A stretch of 64,000 nucleotides of DNA, taken from Cryptomeria japonica (taxonomy: Eukaryota; Streptophyta; Pinopsida; Cupressales; Cupressaceae). A program made the position numbers and the translations under genes. The DNA lies in contig NC_081405.1 of assembly GCF_030272615.1 (NCBI RefSeq), forward strand, positions 20,107,047-20,171,046, written 5' to 3'. The first letter of the stretch is position 1. Each line of letters starts with the position of its first letter. Shown piece by piece: positions 10,430 to 20,979 of the stretch. Under the pieces are notes generated by a model. That model ran no database searches. It saw only the letters and a list, made by a program, of their open reading frames with translations, and was not told the origin of the DNA.

Positions 10430-12081
10430 TCACCTCGATCAATCATGTCCTGTACTATGTGTTTCAATCTCATGCACTCGTTTGTTCTATGACCCTTGTT
10501 GCGATGGAAATCACAATAGTGTGAATCATTCCACCAAGGTGGTTTGATTGGGGGTTCATAGTTGCTGATTGGAGGCAAAGAAAGAATCTTGTTTGCCAAA
10601 AGTTCCCTGAATGCGGATTCTAATGATTGTCCCAGTGGTGTGAAGATACGCTTTTGGAAATTGTTCGTGTTGTTGCGTGAATTGTTGTTAGGTCTTGGAT
10701 TCATGTTTTTGCTTTGAGTATCGTTGGTGTTGTTTGTGTTGAGTTGTCCTTAATCGGTGTTTGGTGTATATGTGTTAGCATTTTAAAGATTTTTCGCGTT
10801 TTGAGGATTTCCAGATAATGCAAGCACTGGTTGTTTAGATTTGAGATCATGTGATTCATTGTTGCCTTCGTTTTTGTTTCGAGTCCAAAATCGAGATTTG
10901 TCAAGGTTGGTGTTGTTCTGGTTATTGTAGTTTGATGAGTTTGTTCCTTCCTTGTAGAATTTGAGTGTTCCCTTTTTGACACATGCTTCTTCTACTTGAA
11001 TGCCATTTTCAATCAATTTAGCGAAAGATGGTATGCATTGAAGTTTTAGTCTGTAACTCATTTCGCCATTCAAGTTATCGATGAAGATTTCCATTTTCTC
11101 CTTTTCGGGAATATCTCGAGGATATCGTGATACCATGCGTCGCCAGCGTTGAAGGAACACCATGAATGTTTCGTTGTTCTTTTGTTTGGTGTTGCAAACA
11201 TCTAGCATGGTTATGGCATGTTGGATGTTGTAGGAATAGTGGGTTATGAATTTGTTAACCAATTCATCAAATGATCTGACAGGTGGCGAAATTTTGGATA
11301 ACCATTCCATGGTTTGCCCTCCCAAGCTTCTGGGGAATAACCTCATCAAATAGGTGTCATCATGAGCAAATTCAAGGCTCAGTGTGCAAAACTCTCGAAC
11401 ATGATCTCAGGGATCACTTTTTCCATCATATTTATCAAATTTGGGAACGTCTGAGTTTGGAGGAAAAGGCACGATATTCAATCTTCTGTCAAATGGGTAA
11501 GGACAGATTTCATTTAAAGAGTACCGCACTGTCGTCCCTTGTTGCATATCCTGTATTTGCCTTTGCAACATTTGCATTTGTTGAGTAAGGGCTGCCAAAG
11601 GTATATTGTCTTGTCGAGGGAAAAGTTCTTGCCTTGTATTGGTTCTTAGCTGAAAAGGTGTAGTAAATGGTATATTTTGTTTTGGTGTTTCTAGCTCAGG
11701 TATATGCATCTCTAGTATGCGTTGTTCTGGAATGTGTTGCTCAGGTATATGTTGTTCAAAGTTATGGGTTTCTTCTTCTCTTTGTTGTTCTTGATATGCA
11801 TATTGTCGAGATCCAGTTTTAAAGATGTTTGGGTCTAAATCTTCGGGAAGTTTAACTCCTTTGCTTGTAAGCATGAGCAGATATTTTTCTTTGTCATTTT
11901 CCATGAGCTTTTCTACAAGCTTTTGGAATGAAGGGTTTTCCTGACATTCCCAAAGAAGTGCGTCAGTAATTTCCGGTTCTTCTAAGGGTGGAACCTCAAA
12001 AGGATTTGATAATCTTCGATTCATACTGGACTCAGTGTGTGCCTCGCTTGGTTTGTCTCTTTGAGAGCGAGTAACAGGCAT
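10430..12081 (-). pseudogene. gag of copy 1
   Basis: Capsid-nucleocapsid polyprotein. The start is chosen at MPVTRSQRDK (ATG at 12081), a common gypsy gag opening. A Gln-rich coil (QQMQMLQRQIQDMQQ) is followed by the retrotransposon gag core: DVPKFDKYDGKSDP, then FPRSLGGQTMEWLSK, SFDELVNKFITHY and FMVFLQRWRRMVSRYP. The zinc knuckle is CDFHRNKGHRTNEC at about 10474-10515, a C-x2-H-x4-H-x4-C form. Breaks are a TGA at about 11405 where copy 2 has an Arg codon (CGA to TGA decay) and two TAA near 10750-10790. Otherwise gag and protease share one frame. Confidence 0.88.
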
Positions 12082-12130
12082 TTTAGTAGAAACTTTCAGT
12101 GATGAAGGGGACAAAAGCCTCGTTGATATG

Positions 12131-12660
12131 TTACTCGGGGGTTGCTGGTTCTAGTCGAGATGTGTTATATGTGATGCACTCGTCGAGCAAGAATGTTGGA
12201 TTGATCTTTCTTCCGCGGTTTATGGTTTGATTAAAAGCAGATTTTTGACAGTATGCTCTTGTTTTCAAAGGTTCTTTGTCAAATTCGCTAGATTTGTTTT
12301 GGATATAACGTTTGACGTGATGAAGGAATACCCGATGAGATTTGAAGAGTTGACGATTGATGTATAAAAACTTATTTCTCTTGATGAATTTGGAAAAACT
12401 AGGTTGTTGTTTCTTCAACGTGATGTTATGATAGAGGTTCTTTCTTCTCAGAATAAGGGGATTAGTCATGCATAAGTGATCAATGGTTTCCTTTGATTGG
12501 TTTGGATTCAGTTGATTCTTATTTTTGAAAATTTCAAATCTTACTCTATCAAAGTGAAGGTTTTTAGATGCCCCTTCACGACAAAGCATGTCAAATGATA
12601 TGGATAAAAGCCTCCCGATCTGGAAACTTGATTTGACAATTTGAAAGTTTTAAACAAGTG
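12131..12660 (-). pseudogene. Conserved pre-gag ORF of copy 1
   Basis: A basic ORF directly upstream of gag in another frame. Its last 153 codons are open (12589-12131). Its middle reads NKFLYINRQLFKSHR and its end contains INPTFLLDECITYNTSRLEP. Copy 2 has the same protein at 53690-54163, with NKFLYINRQLFKSHRAFL, GFDKEPLRSRAY and ITYNVARPEP. Conservation at the amino-acid level between two diverged copies indicates a real element gene. Its position recalls ORF1 of Ogre elements, but I do not recognise the protein and assign no function. Confidence 0.65.
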
Positions 12661-12958
12661 TTTTGAGATAAAAATCCGTAAGATGGTAAAGGATTCTGTT
12701 GATACTGATGATGAGATTTCCGGATTATGATAGGAGAGACATCCTCTATTGTGCAATTCGTTTAGGATTCTGACAACATTCATTTTGACACAAATTTTGC
12801 TCAAGAAATAGTTTTAGTGGTTTGTTTTTGTCACTTTGGTTTGATGAAAAATGATGTTGATAAAAAGGCTTCTAAAAATGTTTTTGAAATTTTCAAAATT
12901 TTTTCCGGTTTTGCTCTCTGTTTTTCTGTTTTGGATCACGTGCTAGAACAGAGTCTAC

Positions 12959-13289
12959 ATGCGCTACTGAAATTTTTCTATGCGCTAAAATAATAACCAC
13001 ACGCGCTAAAGTTTTTAGACTGTTAAAATTGTTTTTCTAGCTGTTGAAAAATCTATGCGCTATCTGGGTCTGTGACGCGCTAACTGTTGGACTTTATGCG
13101 CTAATGTTTGGTCTCCACGCGCTAAGCTGTTGCTTCCACGCGCTAGACTGTTTTTCTGATGCGCTAAAGGATTTTACACTGTTTTGCCTTTAAGATGAAA
13201 TGCTACTGTTTTGAACCAACGCGCTAACCGGCGGTTTGGATGCGCTAACAAAAGTACTCCACGCGCTAAGAAGTTGCTCTCATGCGCTA
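12959..13289 (-). repeat. Array B: 21-bp-spaced GCGC motif in the leader of copy 1
   Basis: On the plus strand the core is ATGCGCTA or ACGCGCTA, beginning at 12959, 12980, 13001, 13055, 13075, 13096, 13117, 13138, 13159, 13219, 13240, 13261 and 13282. Nearly all steps are 21, or close to a multiple of it where a unit has decayed. On the element's sense strand the core reads TTAGCGCAT. It lies just upstream of the pre-gag ORF. Confidence 0.9.
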
Positions 13290-14447
13290 AACTGCCCTGA
13301 TTTTTTCTTTGCTTTGGTTTTTGTGAATTTTGAATTTTTGTTGGAAATTTTTCAAGTTTTATGGATGATTTTCTGAAGGCAAACACGACACAAAAAGTAC
13401 AACCATTTTGCCTAATCTAACAAAAAGTGTATGTTTAGCGAGGATGTGTTCAAATCCCCAATGTTTTAACAGGTTTTGATACAAGTAATACACTTCAGAA
13501 AGACTCTTTAGTCAAGGGTCATAAATAACATCTAGCCCACTAGTCTCGATACTCCGTCAGCTCAAACAGTCGTGTCACCCCCTAGAGGGCACCCGTTTTT
13601 TTGCCTTTTGCCAGAAATTAACTCAAAGTGAATTGCTTCACAGTTGAGTAGTTATCTTGGGGGCAGATTCTTCCCCACCCTTGCACTATGATGTTATAAA
13701 TGTTTGGTTACTGACTCGGTTCAAAGCTTCTATTTTTATGGTTCGTAATCAGGCTTCCTATTCGATCGTCAGTGATAAACTCTCTCAGGAGGCTTCCCAA
13801 CCTTTTGAATAAAGGCTTTACGTATCTCAAGGATACTGGGGGAAGGCTAATCACTGCGCGCAACCGTTGAAAAGGACTTTCGTCACTTTCCACATTTGAT
13901 TATAGAGGGTTGAAATTGTTGGCGTCAAAGCCGTTCCCCACTTAGGTCGTTCCCTTCACACCGGCCATAAACGGCTTTAAGAGTTGATTCCAACTCCGCG
14001 AGAAGGCAGGCCTGCTAAAGGTTTTATTGCTTGAAGTAGAAAAAGCTGTAAGAGTGGTCTGGATTTTTGATCACCCAGTTAAGGGGAGAGCATATTCCTT
14101 CCACTTTCGAGACAAAACAATCAAGTTGGTTTATTTTATCCTTTCAATTCAGTGATTTGCTAAAATCTATGTGGAGATGTTGCTCCACAAAAACATGGTG
14201 TTTATTTTATCCTTTCAAAACAATGATTTTCTGATCTATGAAAAGAAATTTGGTCAGCAAAGTAAATTCGATGTTTTGGTCAGCAAAAGAAATCGCTTAA
14301 AAGAAAATGGCCCGCTCCACCTGCAAGAAAATTGTTAGAGTCCTGCCAAAAGTCAATGGAATAGTTAGAAAATTTAGATTTTGGCGGACTTCTACAAGTC
14401 TAAATTTTAGTTCGGTTACAATTTTAAATTTTTGCTCTCTGTCTGTG
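13290..14447 (-). other. Leader core between arrays B and C (copy 1)
   Basis: About 1.15 kb without a convincing ORF. It is homologous to about 54790-57410 of copy 2 once the solo LTR there is removed. Shared blocks include GATGTGTTCAAATCCCCAAT, CACTAGTCTCGATACT and ACCCAGTTAAGGGGAGAGCA. It probably belongs to the untranslated leader, where packaging or dimerisation signals would be expected, but no specific structure was identified. Confidence 0.5.
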
Positions 14448-14887
14448 ATGCGCTACAGAAAGGACTGTACGCGCTACACTACAACTTAGATGCACTAAAA
14501 TTATGTTGAAAAGCGCTAAACTGTTTGCTGGATGCACTAAACAGTGCGTTGAAAGCACTGCTCTATTTTTTTCTCCCGCGTTGAGACCTGCAGGAAAAGG
14601 GCTGATTTGATGCACTAAAATATGGCCTTCACACGCTGGATGATGGGCTTTAAGCGCTAGATTGTTAGCTAGATGCACTATCTGACAGACCCGAAGCGCC
14701 AATATATTTTTCACATGCGCTACTCTGTTTTTCGTCCACGCTGAGACCTACAGGAAAAGTTTTTGTGTGTGTTATGCGCTAAAAAATGGACTTTACGCGC
14801 TAGATTAGAGACCCCCACGCGCTGAACAGTGGGCTGGATGCGCTACTCTGGTTACTGGATGCGCTAAACAGTGATTTGAACGCACTA
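14448..14887 (-). repeat. Array C: 21-bp-spaced GCGC motif next to the PBS, copy 1
   Basis: Plus-strand cores (ATGCGCTA with variants) start at 14448, 14469, 14490, 14511, 14532, 14552, 14610, 14631, 14652, 14673, 14694, 14715, 14736, 14774, 14795, 14817, 14838, 14859 and 14880. Steps are 21 with very few exceptions. The series is broken twice by a block containing GAGACCTGCAGGAAAAG (about 14583 and 14743). Cores starting AT and those starting AA or AC tend to alternate. The intervening 13 bp are far less conserved than the core. Confidence 0.93.
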
Positions 14888-14953
14888 ATTCATTTTTCCC
14901 GCGTGCCTGCAAAAGAGGTTAGTTTCAAAAACCGATATGATATTTGGGGTTAG

Positions 14954-14971
14954 GCCCCACGGTGGGCGCCA
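14954..14971 (-). other. Primer-binding site, tRNA-Lys(CUU) type, copy 1
   Basis: The plus strand reads GCCCCACGGTGGGCGCCA, which is the 3' end of plant tRNA-Lys(CUU) including CCA. The minus-strand element RNA is therefore complementary over 18 nt. It sits 4 nt (GAAA on the plus strand) from the LTR edge at 14976. An identical PBS and spacer occur in copy 2. The tRNA identity is from memory of plant tRNA sequences. Confidence 0.88.
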
Positions 14972-14975
14972 GAAA

Positions 14976-16443
14976 TGTATACGGGAAAAGTGGGTCGATA
15001 GAACTCAATATGTGAAAATATTGCTAAATAACTTGTCCACACATACACACAAGACTTCTTGGTGCAAGCTATGGAGTAACGATGTATTACTCAGCTTCCC
15101 AAGGTGGGTCCCATGGTTCTCTATCTCACAATGTCCCTCAAACCAATGTTTTTGCTCTCAGATCACTGAGCAAAATAGTTCAGGGATGGCAAATGCAAGA
15201 ACGAGGGATGCTTTGATGGATTTTAGTATGGAAGATATGCTAAACTATGTATGATTTTAAAATGCAATAAACTAAATGATAAGATGACAAGATTAGTATG
15301 AGTACTATCCTAACATGATATATTTAGTCTATGATTGAGCTAAATGATAAAGGAAGTATTCTAAACATGCATATTTAGACTAGTTCCTGATTTAAAAGAG
15401 GCTAAAATGATGAGCATAAAAATGATATGAAAGCTTGAATGTATTTGAGCATAAGTGTGATGCTACAAATTTGGAGGATGATTGTTGAAAATGGAGGAAC
15501 GAGAGCTCTATTTATAGCAAAAACAGGGCAATGGATGGTCAGGATTGAAAGAGTTGATCAAGGGTTGAGTTTGAAAGTTGGGGATCCATGTTTGCAATTT
15601 GCACTAATGAAATGGTGACAAGTGTCAACATAAGACTGGGTTGAGAGAAGGGGTTGGAGACATTAAATGCCTGAAAAGACCTCATGGTTATCTAGAGGGT
15701 AAGGGTCAAGTTTAAATTAGGATTACCCACTGGATTAAGAGTTAATCGAAGGATAAACCTTTGTGCAAATGATTAAGAGATAATCATGGTCAAAGCATTA
15801 AAGGCCTGATGAGACCCTTGGGTTGGATGAAGGTTGAGTCAAAACAAATGTTTTAACGATGTAGGAGGGTTTGAGTTAACCATTAATGGTTATTGGAGAC
15901 TTTGGGGGATTAAGTGGTTGAAAGTTGGAAGCCTTTAATGGTTATCAAAGACTTTGAGGAATTAAGTGGTTGAAGGTTGAAAGCCTTTAATGGTTATCAA
16001 AGACTTTGAGGAATTAAGTGGTTGAAGGTTGAAAGCCTTTAATGGTTAATTAGAAGCGATTAGAAGATTCTAGAAGGGATTAGAAAGGGGTTCAGGAAGG
16101 CAAGTGGGAGATGTAGGATTTTGCAAGTGGATGGAGGGATAATAGGATTTAATTGAAATAAAGAATTTCATTCAATTTGATTGCAATTAAATAAATTAGA
16201 TTTATTCAATTTAGGGTAACTATTTAATTAAATTTGAATTTAATTAAAAGTGGATAGGGGGGATTTAATTGAATAAAATGATTTATTCATTAAATGGATA
16301 TAGTGAATTTAATTTAAATAAATTGAGTAATTTACTTAATTAAATAGAAGAATGTGGATAATTTAATTAAATTGGATTTAATTAAATAGAGAAATGAACA
16401 TAAAATATTCATTTAGGAATATGGTCATTTTTATACGTCTACA
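14976..16443 (-). repeat. 5' LTR of copy 1 (1,468 bp)
   Basis: Begins TGTATACGGGAAAAG next to the PBS and ends TTTTTATACGTCTACA at 16443, with TG and CA termini. It aligns along its length with both LTRs of copy 2 (57737-59229 and 28691-30957). Shared blocks include ATTTATAG-type sequence near 15510, a GAAGTGATTAGAAG-type stretch and an AT-rich end of TTTAATTAAA repeats. As the 5' LTR it would hold the element promoter. The base run after it (ATACA) cannot be checked as a TSD because the other end is outside the window. Confidence 0.88.
15888..16043 (-). repeat. 52-bp tandem repeat inside the LTR, three copies
   Basis: Copies start at 15888, 15940 and 15992, with a partial fourth at 16044. 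Each contains GGTTATCAAAGACTTTGAGG and AAGCCTTTAATGGTTA; the first copy is the most diverged. Both copy 2 LTRs have a single equivalent. The repeat was therefore amplified in the lineage leading to copy 1. Confidence 0.85.
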
Positions 16444-16555
16444 ATACATATATATGTATGCACACACACATATATGTACATGTATATATGTACATATATA
16501 CATACATACATAGGTATATATATGTACATATGTATATGTAAATACACACACACGC

Positions 16556-16586
<31 letters not shown>

Positions 16587-16916
16587 CATGTACACACATA
16601 CATACATATATGTATATGTATATGTGTATGTGTGTGTGTATATACACACACATATACACATACATATACATATGTATATGTATATGTGTATGTATATATA
16701 CAAATATATATACATATGCATATGCATGTATATATGAGTATGTATATATACATATGTATATGTATATGTGTATGTATATATACAAATATATATACATATG
16801 CATATGCATGTATATATGAGTATGTATATATACATGCACACATATATACATATATGTATATATATATACATATATATACAACTATATATATAACAATTAT
16901 ACACACACATATATGA
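16444..16916. repeat. Compound AT/AC microsatellite
   Basis: About 470 bp of mixed (TATG), (TACA), (CA) and (TA) runs. An internal segment with ATATGCATATGCATGTATAT occurs twice (about 16715 and 16795) within a duplicated unit of roughly 80 bp. The many open frames here, all Tyr/Ile/Cys/His-rich in every direction, are artefacts of the repeat. Copy 1 abuts it exactly at its LTR end. Confidence 0.92.
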
Positions 16917-17400
16917 TCAACATTATTGGAAGTTGAATGTGTGTGTTGATTATGAGTAGGTGAATGCTAAAAGCAATGAACCGGAAGCAGTTAATGTTAC
17001 AATGCTAATCAATGTTGATAAATATGTGAAGTTAATCCATCAAAATAGTCATATTTTAATCCTATCAATTGCATTTCAGGGATTTGTTGCTTCCTTGAGT
17101 TGATACCCTTAAAACAAGTTGTACTAAACTATATTTTAGGGAGTTATAACTTCCCTGGGTTGTAGCCCTAAAACAATGTTGTAACACTATTTCATATTAT
17201 TGTCAAGTTGGATTTGGATAGTAGATCCAAGCAACTTTCTTAGTGTGGTTTTACCCTTGTTGAGTTTTCTACGTAAATTTGATGTTATGATTGTTTGTCT
17301 CTCTGTCTCTCTTCTTGTAGCTAGATAATTACATTTGATGAATTGTTGTTGATCATATTAAATAAATTATTTAAGCATTGATACAACCCTCTCTTAGTAA
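16917..17400. other. No gene seen; two 24-bp-like repeats
   Basis: Unrecognised AT-rich sequence. Two related stretches around GGGATTTGTTGCTTCCTTGAGTTG-like sequence (about 17080) and a variant (about 17140) suggest an old local duplication. Confidence 0.4.
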
Positions 17401-17941
17401 TATCGTGTGTTCAACACTTTAAAGCCAATATTTTCTTGGAACCTTTTGTAGAAAATGATTCATAAGTTGATCAAAAGAAAAGATAGAACTATTGGACAAA
17501 GAAAAATACCATTCTAACATAGTCCCTTTAAGAGACCATGAGAATAGTTTTTCTATCAAATGGTCACGATGATGGAAGTCACTACCGAGCATAGTGAAAG
17601 CATTGACATGCAACTATAGATCACCATCACCATTGAACTTGCCAAACTTAGGAATCTCGACTGCCTGTGATAAGGGTGCATTCGAGATATGCATGACAAG
17701 AGGGATGTAGTGCTAATATGGAGTTGTAAATTCTGAGTACCAGTATATGTTAGATTGGCTACTTGTGATTGTATCTGACCCATATTCTACAATAAGGTGT
17801 TAAAGATCTGACATTACTTTGGGGGGGGGGGGGGGGGAGGTGGAGGTGGATTTCCCATACCGGCATAAACATTACCCATAGCTACATTGATCGGAAAAGA
17901 ATGAACTATGGAAGTAGCAATGGTAGAACTAGGAGGCCGAG

Positions 17942-19224
17942 TGATGGAGAGCATCATGAAAAACCAACCAAGATCCCCAAAATCAACTATGGAGTCCCAA
18001 TCCTAGGGTGCTCAATGACCCAAAATAATCATTAATATGAAACCTTGATATGTTTGAGGCATCTAACAAGATTATTATCAACCAACCAATCCAATATCAA
18101 ACCTTTCATGTCATTTATAACCCTTTAAACATTATTCAAGACCCAAACAATGCATCATGTTGTCCCAGTTAATGACAGTTTGATATACCTGTACTTAGTT
18201 ATTAATAACTTTCAAACCCAAGTATATTTGGAAGATCGCTTCGGTGAGGATGTAGAAAATAGGTTTCTAAAACCATATCCAAATTTTAGAACAATCCAAC
18301 AGTGGAGTTATGAGTTATGGTCTTTACACCGAGACCATTTTGACTGTTACAAAAAAAACAAGAAATTTGCATTCCCAGTCTGCCTAGGGCATCAAATATC
18401 TCATGGAATACTTAACCAATAACATTGAAACTTAATTAATTTGAAAAATAATTCAAACCTATATCAAACAAAAAATTTACAACAATTTCAAATGGTGCAT
18501 TCAAAATATTTTAGTGAAACTCTCCACAAACCCCAATTTGGAGGGTTTTTTGACAGTTTTCACCAAATCTTGCACAACTTGCTTCAAACTGATTGAAATT
18601 AAATGAAACCAAAGGGAAAACAAATTTAACTCATTCCATTATCATATGAAATACATTTCAAATGGATACAAATGATTTTTCATAAAGAAAAACGTAAATG
18701 ATCAGACTTCTATACCCAAAAAACAATGTGGGGTGTGTAAAAACTTCAAATGTTATTCATTTCCTTCTTCCAATCTTACACACACCCAGTGGATTCGACC
18801 AAATGATGGTTTTTATAACTACCACTCATCCATATGGTAGTTACAACTAACCAAGACCAATTACATCCTTGGCTTGCAACTTTATAATACAATTTGTGCT
18901 TGACAACATTTTTGACACAATTGACAATTTTGACATTTTGATAAATATGACCCCTAATCTTTGCGTGTGCACTTGAAATACATTTAGATGGACTCAAAGA
19001 AAAATTTTACACCCTATTCACCCTTCCATGGGAATATTTGCACAATGTGACCTCCTAGACCATATTAGGACTCAAATACACATCTTGAGCAAATGCCTTA
19101 CAATGCTTCACAAAATGACTCAAAATACTTTAAAATGACCATATAAACTCAAATATGAGTGAAATGATTCATGGAATGATCTTTAACCTCTTGGTGTATG
19201 TTTGGGTTAGGTGCTCCTGCACCA
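17942..19224 (-). repeat. 3' LTR of the giant-LTR element
   Basis: Left copy, 1,283 bp, TG to CA. It differs from the right copy by scattered substitutions, mostly transitions, and by small indels. Confidence 0.85.
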
Positions 19225-19679
19225 TACTACCGGCCTTGAAAGCTTTCCAAGTCCCTTGGAAACAACCTGCAAGAAAATTTTGTGTCTTGGACTGAAACTT
19301 TGTCTTTGTCTTCATCTTTATCTCTACCTCTTCCTTTCATCATTCTCTCATTATCTTCATGCTGCTGCTACCAACTTCAAAAAGGTAATCATCCTCTCAA
19401 ATACTCACATCCATGGAGTATCCAATGGTTGCAACTCAGGGTGTTCCTCAAGCATCCACACAAACTCACACTTCCTTTGCCTCACCTAGGAGTCTCTTTT
19501 TCCTCTCTCCCTAGTCTTTTGGCAACCACAACCAGGTTCTCTCCTCAACCTGTTTCTCTGCAGTTAGGTGGATCCAACACCTGCAACCAAACACAACACA
19601 AACACAAAACAACTATGTGTATTTCCTCCCTCGGTGTTATATCCAAAAAAAAAACTTTCCAAACCCAGACCTTTTGCTG

Positions 19680-19692
19680 GGCTCTAATACCA
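19680..19692 (-). other. Primer-binding site, tRNA-iMet type
   Basis: The plus strand reads GGCTCTAATACCA, the reverse complement of TGGTATTAGAGCC, one transition away from the standard plant iMet PBS. It is 3 nt from the LTR start at 19696. Confidence 0.8.
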
Positions 19693-19695
19693 ATT

Positions 19696-20979
19696 TGATG
19701 TAGAGCATCATGAAAAACCAACCAAGAACCCCAAAATCAACTATGGAGTCCCAATCCTAGGGTGCTCAATGACCCAGAATAATCATTAATATGAAACCTT
19801 GATATGTTTGAGGCATCTAAAAAGATTATTATCAACCAACCAATCCAATATCAAACCTTTCATGTCATTTATAACCCTTTAAACATTATTCAAGACCCAA
19901 ACAATGCATCATGTTGTCCCAATTAATGACAATTTGATATACCCATACTTAGTTATTAATAACTTTCAAACCCGAGTATATTTGGAAGATCTCTTCGGTG
20001 AGGCTATAGAAAACTAGGTTTCTAAAACCATATCCAAATTTGAGAACAATCCAACGGTGGAGTTACGAGTTATGGTCTCTGTACCGAGACCATTTTGACT
20101 GTTACAGAAAAAACAAGAAATTTGCATTCCCAGTCCGCCTAGGGCATCAAATATCTCATGGAATACTTAACCAATAACATTGAAACTTAATTCATTTGAA
20201 ATATAATTCAACCCTATATCAAACATCAAATTTACAACAATTTCAAATGGTGCATTCAAAATATTTTAGTGAAACTCTCCACAAACCCCAATTTGGAGGG
20301 TTTTTTGACAGTTTTCACCAAATCTTGCACAACTTGCTTCAAACTGATTGAAATTAAATGAAACCAAAGGGAAAACAAATTTAAATCATGCCATTATCAT
20401 ATGAAATACATTTACAATGGATACAAATGATTTTTCATAAAGAAAAACATGAATGATCAGACTTCTATACCCAAAAAACAATGTGGAGTGTGTAAAAACT
20501 TCAAATGTTATTCATTTCCTTCTTCCAATCTTACACACACCCAGTGGATTCGACCAAATGATGGTTTTTATAACCACCACACATCCATATGGTAGTTACA
20601 ACTACCCAAGACCAATTACATCCTTGGTTTGCAACTTTATAATGCAATTTGTGCTTGACAACATTTTTGACACAATTGACAATTTTGACATTTTGATAAA
20701 TATGACCCCTAATCTTTGCATGTGCACTTGAAATACATTTAGATGGAGTCAAAGAAAACTATTACATCCTATTTAACCTTCCATGGGCATATTTGCACAA
20801 TGTGACCTCCTAGACCATATTAGGACTCAAATACACATCTTGAGCAAATGTCTTACAATGCTTCACAAAATGACTCAAAATACTTTAAAATGACCATATA
20901 AACTCAAATATGAGTGAAATGTTTCATGGAATGATCTTTAACCTCTTAGTGTATGTTTGGGTTAGGTGCTCCTGCACCA
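19696..20979 (-). repeat. 5' LTR of the giant-LTR element
   Basis: Right copy, 1,284 bp, adjacent to the PBS. As the 5' LTR it should contain the promoter; no TATA box was confidently placed. Confidence 0.85.

Larger units (their letters stand above)
1..16443 (-). mobile_element. Tat-lineage Ty3/gypsy retrotransposon, copy 1 (3' end outside window)
   Basis: Minus-strand LTR retrotransposon. Reading right to left it shows a 5' LTR, a tRNA-Lys PBS, a leader with 21-bp arrays, a pre-gag ORF, gag, protease, a G-patch-like linker, RT, RNase H, a second (archaeal-type) RNase H and integrase, followed by about 4.6 kb of 3' region. That region holds an antisense PMD gene. No sequence resembling the 5' LTR occurs at the left, so the 3' LTR must lie beyond base 1 and the element exceeds 16.4 kb. 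The order PR-RT-RNH-aRNH-INT, the lack of a chromodomain and the extra 3' antisense gene are known traits of the plant Tat/Ogre/Grande group. Frameshifts, stops and a lost integrase glutamate show it is dead. That the PMD region belongs to this element, rather than to an abutting one, is inferred from continuity. Confidence 0.85.
17942..20979 (-). mobile_element. Non-autonomous LTR element with giant LTRs and a 471-bp interior
   Basis: Two direct copies of about 1,283 bp (17942-19224 and 19696-20979) flank only 471 bp. A tRNA-iMet PBS lies at 19680-19692 on the minus strand next to the right copy, which fixes the orientation. Both LTRs start TGATGNAGAGCATCATG and end GCTCCTGCACCA. Flanking 5-mers are CCGAG (17937-17941) and TCGAG (20980-20984), a TSD with one transition. 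No protein-coding capacity is visible and I find no clear polypurine tract. It resembles a TRIM or short LARD, but with LTRs much longer than the interior. Confidence 0.85.

Noticed and set aside
13440-13470. tRNA B-box-like GTTCAAATCC in the leader, also near 54950
   Set aside because: No cloverleaf, A box or acceptor stem could be placed around it; it is a conserved leader block in both element copies.
311-14887. Regularly spaced short repeats resembling a CRISPR array
   Set aside because: Repeat core is only 8-9 bp, spacers are 12-13 bp and partly similar to each other, there are no cas genes, and the setting is a plant retrotransposon.
1-16443. Treating copy 1 as a chromovirus
   Set aside because: Integrase ends without a chromodomain, and a second RNase H lies before integrase, which indicates the Tat group.
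16378-16916. Several overlapping open frames of 85-167 codons on both strands
   Set aside because: All consist of Tyr, Ile, Cys, His and Thr repeats from an AT/AC microsatellite and are open in nearly every frame.
17819-17837. Poly-G tract as a functional G-quadruplex
   Set aside because: A single homopolymer run in a decayed gag remnant; it lies in a Pro-coding stretch on the minus strand and needs no special explanation.
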